Assembly (NCBI RefSeq): GCF_017744955.1
Contig: NZ_JAGIAG010000001.1
Span: 124,001-188,000, forward strand
Direction of reading: 5' to 3'
Length of the DNA stretch: 64,000 nucleotides
Origin: Dokdonella sp.
Lineage (GTDB): Bacteria; Pseudomonadota; Gammaproteobacteria; Xanthomonadales; Rhodanobacteraceae
Made by a program: the position numbers and the translations under genes. Below are positions 44,876 to 51,210 of the stretch, piece after piece (within the stretch, counting starts at the first letter, position 1; each line of letters begins with the position of its first letter). A model generated the notes under the pieces. The model saw only the letters and a list, made by a program, of their open reading frames with translations. It had not been told where the DNA came from and made no database searches.

Positions 44876-45262
44876 TCACTTGATCGCGCCGGGCACCAGG
44901 GATTGCCAGCGATAGGTCGGGCGCTTCGGCGTCGCCACGATCGGTGCGGCCGGGTCGCCGGTCGGCGCGATCGCATTCGGCGGCAAGGCATCGGGCGACT
45001 TCACGGGCGCGCTGCGATTCGGCGCCGTGTCGCCGCCGCCCCGCAGGTTGCGCGGCGTGCTGCCGCCGCCTTCGTCCGGTACGTCGACCATCATGCCGCG
45101 CGCGCCGGACGAACTTCCGCCGCCCAGGCCGCTGCTGTCCGAGTCGCCCGACGCGTTCAGCGCGAGCAGCCCGACGCCGCGCAGCGGCGCGTCCTGCGCG
45201 AACGCGTTCACGCAGCAAGCCGCGGCCGCAACGAACGCAAGAGCGAGGACGGACTTGTTCAT
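44876..45262 (-). CDS. Small secreted protein of unknown function
   Basis: 128-residue protein starting MNKSVLALAFVAAAACCVNAFAQ, a clear signal peptide. A longer frame to 45307 exists, but this start gives the clean signal and an SD-like AGGGA before it. The mature part is low-complexity, Gly/Ser/Pro-rich (LGGGSSSGARG, DEGGGSTPRN) without cysteines or a recognisable domain, and looks unstructured. The end, TYRWQSLVPGAIK, is more ordered. Divergent from birA across a gap that holds phased CGGACA half-sites. Function unknown; periplasmic location inferred. Confidence 0.62.
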   Translation of the reverse strand: MNKSVLALAFVAAAACCVNAFAQDAPLRGVGLLALNASGDSDSSGLGGGSSSGARGMMVDVPDEGGGSTPRNLRGGGDTAPNRSAPVKSPDALPPNAIAPTGDPAAPIVATPKRPTYRWQSLVPGAIK

Positions 45263-45389
45263 GAAGGGATTCCCGGCGCGGGGAACGGCAATGCTCGCAC
45301 GATCCATGGGTCGACTCCAGTGCCTGCCTTTAGCATGTTCCGTGCCACCCCGCCAAGGGTCTTCGGTCGCGCTTTCGCCCGGCTGGACA

Positions 45390-45436
45390 GTGTCCGACGG
45401 ACACCGGCGGACACTCGCGGACGTTCGACGCGGACA
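45390..45436 (+). promoter_or_regulatory. Operator-like cluster of CGGACA half-sites
   Basis: A perfect 15-bp palindrome, GTGTCCGACGGACAC (45390-45404), is followed by further CGGAC(A/G) copies. They start at 45408, 45418 and 45431, i.e. 10, 10 and 13 bp apart from 45398. The helical phasing suggests cooperative binding by a regulator. It lies between the divergent secreted-protein gene and birA, so either could be controlled. Confidence 0.5.
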
Positions 45437-45545
45437 GAAGGCGTGGCGGACGCGGCGCGTCCTCCTTCTCGGATGCGCACCGGCGCCCGCGGGTTGCAGT
45501 CGCGTCGATCGACGTCGTTCGCACCGTTTCGGTGCGAAGCGCGGC

Positions 45546-45551
45546 TACACT
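45546..45551 (+). promoter_or_regulatory. -10-like hexamer before birA
   Basis: TACACT ends seven bases before the birA ATG, another case of a start point expected at the initiation codon. No clear -35 box. Confidence 0.4.
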
Positions 45552-45557
45552 GCGGCG

Positions 45558-46589
45558 ATGCCCGCCCCGCTGTCTCTCCAACGCGCGCCCGCGCGAACGC
45601 CCGCCCCGCCGCCGTTGCTGGCGGAACTGGCGGGCGGCGAGGCCGTATCCGGCAGCGCGTTGGCGGCGCGCCTGGGCATCAGCCGTGCGGCGGTGTGGAA
45701 GCAGATCGAGCGATTGCGCGAGCTGGGCCTCGAGATCGGCGCGCAGGCCGGCAGCGGCTATCGCCTCGCCACGCCGCTCGAACGGCTCGACGAGGCGACG
45801 ATCCGCGCCGCGCTGGCACCCGCCGAGCGTGCCCGCCTGGGCGACCTGGTCGTGCACTGGCAGCTCGATTCGACCAGCAGCGAACTGCAGCGGCGCGCCG
45901 GCGACGACCCGCGCGACGGCCTCGCCTGCCTCGCCGAGATCCAGAGCGCCGGCCGCGGGCGGCGCGGCCGTGCGTGGCGCATGCCGCTCGGCGGCGGCCT
46001 CGCGCTGTCGCTGCTGAAGCGCTTCGACGACGGCATGGCCGCGCTCGGCGGTCTCAGCCTGGTCGCCGGCGTCGCCGCGGTGAAGGCCCTGGCCGACTGC
46101 GGCGTCGACGGTGTCGGCCTGAAATGGCCGAACGACCTGCTCGCGCACGGACGCAAGCTCGGCGGCATCCTGGTCGAACTCGGCGGCGACGCCACCGGCC
46201 CCTGCCATGCGATCGTCGGCATCGGCCTGAACCTGCGCCTCGACCCGGACACTCTGGCCGCGATCGACCAGCCCGCGATCGACCTCGCCAGCCTGAGCGC
46301 CGGCGAGCCGCCGTCGCGCAACCGCCTCGCCGCGCGTCTGCTCGCGCAGTTCGGCGCGGCGTTCGAGCGCTTCGCGCACTCCGGTTTCGACGTCTTCGCC
46401 GACGAGTACGCGCGGTTCGACCTGCTGCGCGATCGCCCGGTGCGCGTGCTGCGCGCCGGCGCGGCGGAGGACGGCCTCGCGCGCGGCATCGACGCGCGCG
46501 GCGCATTGCGCGTCGTCTTCGCCGACGGCGAGCGTCGCGTCGACGGCGGCGAAGTCAGCGTACGCGGCACCGGCACGGACACGGCATGA
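45558..46589 (+). CDS. birA: Bifunctional biotin ligase / biotin operon repressor BirA
   Basis: 343-residue cytoplasmic protein. The N-terminal winged HTH (about 20-80; ALAARLGISRAAVWKQIERL) is followed by a biotin-protein ligase domain with GRGRRGRAW (biotinyl-AMP loop), LKWPNDLL and GRKLGGILVE, then a C-terminal SH3-like domain. It activates biotin and attaches it to the AccB carrier. The intact HTH implies repression of biotin genes, none of which lie in the window. The stop overlaps coaX by ATGA, a common birA-coaX pair. The start at 45558 was chosen because the -10 hexamer sits immediately upstream. Confidence 0.94.
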   Translation: MPAPLSLQRAPARTPAPPPLLAELAGGEAVSGSALAARLGISRAAVWKQIERLRELGLEIGAQAGSGYRLATPLERLDEATIRAALAPAERARLGDLVVHWQLDSTSSELQRRAGDDPRDGLACLAEIQSAGRGRRGRAWRMPLGGGLALSLLKRFDDGMAALGGLSLVAGVAAVKALADCGVDGVGLKWPNDLLAHGRKLGGILVELGGDATGPCHAIVGIGLNLRLDPDTLAAIDQPAIDLASLSAGEPPSRNRLAARLLAQFGAAFERFAHSGFDVFADEYARFDLLRDRPVRVLRAGAAEDGLARGIDARGALRVVFADGERRVDGGEVSVRGTGTDTA

Positions 46590-47338
46590 GACTTCTGATC
46601 GACCTCGGCAACACGCGCCTGAAGTGGGCGACGCTCGCGCAGGACGACCTGCGCGCCGGCGGCGTGTTCGCGCACGGACAGGAACCGCTCGAGGCGGCGC
46701 TGCGCGCCGAATGGAGCGAGCTGCGCGGCATCGAGGCCGTGCTGGTCGCCAGCGTCGTGGCGCCGGCGCGCGAGGAAGAACTCGACGCGTTCGTGCGCAC
46801 GCGTTTCGGACGCCACGCCGACTTCGTGCGCACGCCGGCCGCCGCGCTCGGCCTGCGCAACGCCTACGCGGAACCGGCGCGGCTCGGCGTCGACCGTTTC
46901 CTCGCCCTCGCCGCGCTGCACGCCGAGCGGAAGCGCGCGCAGGTGCTGGTCAGCGTCGGCACCGCGTTGACGATCGACGCGCTCGACGCCGGCGGCCATC
47001 ATCACGGCGGCCTGATCCTGGCCAGCCCGCGCCTGATGCGCGAGGCCGTGCTCGGCCGCACCGCGCGCGTCGACGCGCTCGGCGGACGCTGGAACGACAT
47101 GCCCGACAACACCGTCGATGCGGTCGTCGCCGGCTCGCTGTACGCCGCGCTCGGCGCGATCGAGCGCTTCGCCGCGGTCGCCGCGGACCGGCTCGGCGCG
47201 CAACCCGCCGTGGTGCTGACCGGCGGCGGCGCCGAGGAGCTCGCACCGCTGCTGCCGCAGGCCGAACGCGCCCACGATCTGGTCCTGCGCGGACTGGCGC
47301 GCTGGGCGGCGGAGCAAGACGCGCGCGATCGTCCGTGA
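46586..47338 (+). CDS. coaX: Type III pantothenate kinase CoaX
   Basis: Cytoplasmic kinase of 250 residues catalysing the first step of coenzyme A synthesis. ASKHA-fold motifs are the phosphate loop LLIDLGNTRLKWA, LGVDRFLALAALH (pantothenate-binding GxDR) and SVGTALTIDAL, followed by GLILASPRLMREAV and VVAGSLYAALGAIE. Length is standard. ATGA overlap with birA shows coupled translation. No type I or II kinase is present in the window. Confidence 0.94.
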   Translation: MRLLIDLGNTRLKWATLAQDDLRAGGVFAHGQEPLEAALRAEWSELRGIEAVLVASVVAPAREEELDAFVRTRFGRHADFVRTPAAALGLRNAYAEPARLGVDRFLALAALHAERKRAQVLVSVGTALTIDALDAGGHHHGGLILASPRLMREAVLGRTARVDALGGRWNDMPDNTVDAVVAGSLYAALGAIERFAAVAADRLGAQPAVVLTGGGAEELAPLLPQAERAHDLVLRGLARWAAEQDARDRP

Positions 47339-47469
47339 TGGCGGCCGATTCGGTGGTTCGTTGCGCGCGTCGGCGCAGCGATGGCGTCGGAAGGTCTACA
47401 CGTCGCCATCCGCGATCGCACTTCTCACTTAGAATCCGGCGCTGACTCCGCACCGGATTTGCCCGACCG

Positions 47470-48135
47470 ATGTTCGTCCGCGCCCTGTTCCTGCTGCTGC
47501 TTGCGCTGACCATCGGGGGCGCCTGCTGGCTCGCCTTCGCGCAGCGACCGCCGGCCGAGCCGTCGGCGACCGATGCGGGCGTACCGAAACTGGTGCTGCT
47601 GTCCGAACGCGACGGCGATGGGCCGCTCGCCAGCGCGGAACTCGCCAGTCCGCCGGAAACCAAGGCCGACCTCGCCAGCGATCAGTGCCGCTCGATCGGC
47701 CCGTTCCCGACCCAGGCCGACCTGCGCGCAGCAATGAATGCGCTGACGCCGCTGAGCAAGCGCATCCAGTTCCGCGAGACGCACGCGACGCAGACGCGCG
47801 GCTACTGGGTCTACCTGCCGGCGATGCCCTCGCGCGAGCAGGCGCTGGCGACCGCACGCGCGCTGTCGGCGAAGGGCGTGCGCGACTACTACGTGGTCAC
47901 CGCCGGCGACCAGCAGAACACGATCTCGCTCGGCCTGTTCCGCGAGCCGGCCAACGCCGAGAAGCGCCGCAACGAGATCAGCGCGCTCGGCTTCAAGCCG
48001 CAGACCAACACGCGCACCGAGGACCTGCCGCAATATTGGATCGACCTCGCCCTGCTCGGCGACGAGGCGCCGGACTGGCGTTCGCGCGTGCATGCGGGGC
48101 GCGACTTGCGGGAAGAGACGATCGATTGCTTCTGA
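47470..48135 (+). CDS. SPOR-domain protein, membrane-anchored
   Basis: 221 residues with an N-terminal anchor (MFVRALFLLLLALTIGGACWLAFA) and a periplasmic part. A SPOR-like domain occupies about 75-205 (IGPFPTQADLRAAMNAL, GYWVYLPAMPSREQALATAR, LGLFREPANAEKRRNEISALG). SPOR domains bind glycan strands stripped of peptides at the division site. It follows coaX by 131 bases with its own -10-like TAGAAT at 47430, the usual birA-coaX-SPOR order in this bacterial group. Role in division or cell-wall upkeep is inferred. Confidence 0.85.
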   Translation: MFVRALFLLLLALTIGGACWLAFAQRPPAEPSATDAGVPKLVLLSERDGDGPLASAELASPPETKADLASDQCRSIGPFPTQADLRAAMNALTPLSKRIQFRETHATQTRGYWVYLPAMPSREQALATARALSAKGVRDYYVVTAGDQQNTISLGLFREPANAEKRRNEISALGFKPQTNTRTEDLPQYWIDLALLGDEAPDWRSRVHAGRDLREETIDCF

Positions 48136-48198
48136 GCTTCCGACCTCGCGGCCGATCCGGGTTTGCGCGGTGGCTTCACGAAGGCGTCGAAGCGGATC

Positions 48199-48280
48199 TC
48201 TCGCAGAGCCGCTGAGTACGCAGAGGAAGAGACGAAGCTCAATGCTTCTCTCTCCGCGGCCTCTGCGCCTCTGCGAGAGA
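48199..48280. repeat. Intergenic palindromic repeat, copy 4
   Basis: About 82 bp; the right arm (CTCTGCGCCTCTGCGAGAG) is well preserved and the left arm more diverged than in the other three copies. Located between the SPOR gene and tRNA-Thr. Confidence 0.8.
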
Positions 48281-48338
48281 TTGCTCTCCGCGAGGCCGCG
48301 AGGCCGCGTGGAACGCGAACCCCGATCTTGCGCGCTGC

Positions 48339-48344
48339 TACAAT
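48339..48344 (+). promoter_or_regulatory. -10 element of tRNA-Thr
   Basis: TACAAT ends nine bases before the first base of the tRNA and is followed by GC-rich discriminator DNA. No strong -35 box is obvious. Confidence 0.55.
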
Positions 48345-48353
48345 CCCGCCCGC

Positions 48354-48429
48354 GCCGCTTTAGCTCAGTTGGTAGAGCAACCGCCTTGTAAGCGGTAGGT
48401 CATCCGTTCGAGTCGGATAAGCGGCACCA
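48354..48429 (+). tRNA. tRNA-Thr (anticodon TGT)
   Basis: 76-base cloverleaf with acceptor stem GCCGCTT/AAGCGGC, D arm GCTC-AGTTGGTAGA-GAGC-like, anticodon stem ACCGC/GCGGT with loop CTTGTAA (anticodon TGT, reads ACA/ACG), T arm with GTTCGAGTC, and encoded CCA. Remnants of an RHS gene begin about 40 bases after its 3' end, which makes this tRNA a possible island insertion site. Confidence 0.96.
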
Positions 48430-48469
48430 TCTGTCGGCGTCGGGAAGTCGCTAGACGACCCGAGATGCG

Positions 48470-49055
48470 CGGAAGCCGCGCGAAGTGCGGGTCATACAGC
48501 CGCCCGTTCATGCGGATCACGCCCACCGGCTCGGCCATCTCGTGGCCCGTGTAGCCGTGCGTCGTGCTGGATCGCAGCCACGTCTCCAGGCCTGTGTCCC
48601 AGGTTCGCTCCACGTCTCGCCGTTGCGAAGCTTGCCCACGCGTCGAAACTCGTCGACGTCACCGGAGCCACCGGTTGCTGCGTCATCGCCGACAGCACTC
48701 GGTGCGTGCTGCCCTGGAAGTCCGTCAGCAGGGTCAGGCGCTTCAGCTGGTAGACCTCGCGACTCACATCCTGAACCACCAGCACGTTGCCGGCGGTGCG
48801 CCGGACCTCCTTCAGCGCTCCCGCGCCATTGCTGGCCGTCGCCGCATAGCGGACCTCCGCACCACCGACGTAGTGCACCACCGTGCTCGCGGTCTGCGCG
48901 AGCACGCCGTCCTAGTCCAGGCGCCGGATCCGCTCACGGTTCGGGCCATAGGCGAAGCCCACTCGCGCACCCGCGGCGCCATTGTCGTTGTGCACCAGGT
49001 CCACTGCCTGGTCGGCTGCGTTGTAGGTGATCTTGCGCACCTCACCGCCCGTCAA
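48470..49055 (-). pseudogene. Decayed RHS core fragment
   Basis: Minus-strand remnant of the end of an RHS core, clearly related to the intact gene at 51207-61001. It shares GPNRERIRRLD, VVHYVGGAEVRYAATA, GAGALKEVRR, NVLVVQ, STTHGYTGHEMAE and MNGRLYDP. It is broken by an in-frame TAG where the intact copy has a Tyr codon (LDY, about 48910), by a frameshift near 48610-48640, and it lacks a start. Homology stops about 40 bases from tRNA-Thr. It marks an earlier RHS gene or rearranged copy and is not expected to make protein. Confidence 0.85.
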
Positions 49056-49123
49056 CGCAAATATTTCGGCAATCCATGCACCACGCCATGGAGCCAGCGG
49101 CGCCTAACTTGATGGCTTCAGCA

Positions 49124-49384
49124 TCACCTCCTCAATCTCGCCCTCGCAATCACTAGAATCGCAAAACTCAGAGCTATGTGGATAGCGATAACTAAAACAA
49201 TTTCCTTTCCAGCAGAGTCCAAAAAGAATCCGCGCCCTCTTATTATTAAGGCTGAATACCAAAGAATTACCGGCACAGCATATATTTGGCTTATGCGCGG
49301 TGATCGAATACACATTGCGATGCTCAGAATTTGGAAACCGATCGCGAAAGACACGAGGATCCAAGAGAGTATGGCAAGCATCAT
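49124..49384 (-). CDS. Putative membrane immunity protein of the displaced RHS tip
   Basis: 86-residue, strongly hydrophobic protein (MMLAILSWILVSFAIGFQIL..., with two further spans) and a basic C-terminus ARARLRR. The ATG at 49384 overlaps by ATGA the stop that the RHS tip would have after repair of its frameshift, exactly the layout of an RHS toxin and its immunity gene. AT-rich compared with the genome, as RHS tip cassettes usually are. An overlapping frame (49104-49364) was judged a shadow because it is charged and cysteine-rich. Function is inferred from position; no family is recognised. Confidence 0.65.
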   Translation of the reverse strand: MMLAILSWILVSFAIGFQILSIAMCIRSPRISQIYAVPVILWYSALIIRGRGFFLDSAGKEIVLVIAIHIALSFAILVIARARLRR

Positions 49385-50042
49385 GGCTTCACCACGCGCT
49401 GACCAAGCAGCCCCTTGATCCATTCCCATCCTGACGGATAGCCAAGACGGCTAACTGCGATCTCCGTGGTGATTGCACTCTCGTAGGGATACATGAAACG
49501 AGTTCCGGATAGCCACCAATTCGACGTGCTTTTTCCACCAACCATATACCAGACTCCCTCCCCCCCCCCAGCGAGTCACTGTTGCAGTTCGACCCCAAGT
49601 GAACGCACCGGTGAAAGCCCCGCTGCCCATCAGTAGACCATTAGCCATGCCTGCATATCCTCCATATTTGTAGGCATCGCTCATCTCGTCGACACCACCA
49701 TCAATTCCGTATAAAGAGCGGATGTGACCTGTGGCTCCAAACGAAACCACGTCGCCCATTCCCGCCGCGAAGTCCACCATACCCTGAGGGAGCGATGGAG
49801 GTTCCCATGCCATCCAGTACTGCCGATCACCATAGGACGCAGCGGCCATTTCTTGATCTGTCGTGCGATTCTGTGCGGGATTTCTTGCCATTGCGCCGAA
49901 CGCATACCCAAACGCCGCCGTCACCGCCCCGTTGGCAAACTTCCCGCCCGCCAAACGCGACGCCGTCCCTCCGATCACTGCTGCGGCGACCGCCTGCGCC
50001 GGCGCTGAACTGAAGCGAGTCTCCTGGATCCCCGGGGCGGTT
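49381..50042 (-). pseudogene. Displaced (orphan) RHS C-terminal tip with frameshift in a ten-G tract
   Basis: No start codon: the frame opens after a TAA at about 50040 and begins with SSAPAQAV and GGTASRLAGGKFANG, a near copy of the junction region of the intact RHS protein. The tip then diverges completely. At 49560-49569 ten Gs (coding strand) shift the frame, which then ends at 49451. With nine Gs the frame runs to 49381 and ends YPSGWEWIKGLLGQRVVKP, a tail I recognise from RHS toxins. This is a silent tip cassette that could recombine with the active RHS gene. The tract may be a real mutation, a slippage site or a sequencing error. Confidence 0.82.
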
Positions 50043-50082
50043 TAGGCAAGGTTTTCTCGATAGTGCAAGCAATGGAGGCGGC

Positions 50083-50613
50083 GTGATCTCGGACATGATG
50101 AAGGCGCGGGTTTTGCTCGCGGTCGCGGAAGGGCAATCGCTGGCAAGCGCGGCGGAGGCGAATGGCCTTTCGCCTAGTCGGGGCAGGGACGCTCTCAATC
50201 GCCTCTGTAGGAAGCTGAGGATGCCGGGGCATGTCGCTGAGATACATGCCAACGGACAGGTCTATCGGGATGCGGCGCTGAAGATTATTCATGATCCGAA
50301 GCACGCGCTCCGGCGTGGCCTTCGGGACAAGCTGGTCCGATTTCTCGAGTTGCGATCCGCAGAAGACTTGACGCCCGGCTATGTGTCTAACATGACTGCG
50401 CCCTTCATGCTGGATGTCGGATTTTCCCGGGATGCCGTTTCCGAGATTCAGGAGTGGCTTCTCGCGAATGGCACACGTTTCAAGCGCCAAGCTCCCAAGG
50501 CAGGGACGCAGACACAGACCGCCACCAGCGCAGCACTGCTTCTGGACGCCTTCGGCTTCGATGTGATAGCCGCCAAGGCTGCGCTGGACGAGCTCAAGTC
50601 TTCCGGCGATTGA
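50083..50613 (+). CDS. Uncharacterised protein with HTH-like N-terminus
   Basis: 176 residues from a GTG at 50083 preceded by GGAGG (50074-50078). Residues about 8-45 (VAEGQSLASAAEANGLSPSR, then GRDALNRLCRKL) resemble a sigma-region-4 or GerE-type helix-turn-helix. The rest is helical with no family I recognise. No signal peptide or membrane span. It is the only plus-strand gene inside the RHS island and lies between the silent tip and the active toxin's immunity gene. It could be a transcription factor, a mobile-element remnant or cargo. Its GC is lower than the core genome, which suggests acquisition. Confidence 0.55.
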   Translation: MISDMMKARVLLAVAEGQSLASAAEANGLSPSRGRDALNRLCRKLRMPGHVAEIHANGQVYRDAALKIIHDPKHALRRGLRDKLVRFLELRSAEDLTPGYVSNMTAPFMLDVGFSRDAVSEIQEWLLANGTRFKRQAPKAGTQTQTATSAALLLDAFGFDVIAAKAALDELKSSGD

Positions 50614-50763
50614 GCGTTTTCCTGACAGACGGCGCACCGCCGAGGCTCAACCGTGCTTATGCCTTCGGTGCGCTCAAACCGATTCTCAAGTTCGGAGCAT
50701 TGGGATTTACCCTGGAACCCTTCGTAGTTCTCAACAGCCTGCTAGAAAACGCGGTACGTAAAC

Positions 50764-51210
50764 CTATTTCAAAGGATAAGTAACACCGGCGCGTAACTCA
50801 AACTTACTCACTCTGTCTATTTTACCGTCCTGAACACTATAATTAGCAGAACAAATTCCCGTGGTGCTAGGTGGAAAGCCGCTTCTCTCGCAATCGAGCT
50901 TTATCTCGAAACCAAATTGCCCAGGTAAAGTGTTCTCAGAATACAAGGTCGGCTGAGAAGGTATAGCCACGCCATCAAGATCTATCGACGAGAACTTATA
51001 ACTCTTTCCGCGCAGAAGAATCTGCACTGAGCAATCATCGGCCTTGCAATTAATGGCGATCGATGATCCATCCGAGTACCTAATAACCATACTTTCAATT
51101 TCTGGCTCGTATGGACCAGACGCAATGCCGAGCCCCGTATAAGCCCCGGCAATTACGGAAAACAGAAACGCAATATTTCTTACGGAAAAACACACTCTAT
51201 GCAAGATCAC
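50764..51210 (-). CDS. Putative exported immunity protein of the RHS toxin
   Basis: 148-residue protein whose GTG at 51210 overlaps the RHS stop (GTGA), the standard toxin-immunity arrangement. A longer reading from TTG at 51231 is possible but less likely. N-terminal signal or anchor (ILHRVCFSVRNIAFLFSVIAGAYTGLGI), then a beta-rich mature domain with two likely disulfides (NCKADDCS and DCERS...GICS). Strongly AT-rich. No family recognised. Its periplasmic placement suggests the cognate toxin acts in the periplasm. Neutralising role is inferred from position only. Confidence 0.68.
   Translation of the reverse strand: MILHRVCFSVRNIAFLFSVIAGAYTGLGIASGPYEPEIESMVIRYSDGSSIAINCKADDCSVQILLRGKSYKFSSIDLDGVAIPSQPTLYSENTLPGQFGFEIKLDCERSGFPPSTTGICSANYSVQDGKIDRVSKFELRAGVTYPLK

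Noticed and set aside
49104..49364. Alternative 86-residue frame over the membrane immunity gene
   Set aside because: The other frame has three membrane spans and a stop/start overlap with the repaired RHS tip, which is far better supported.
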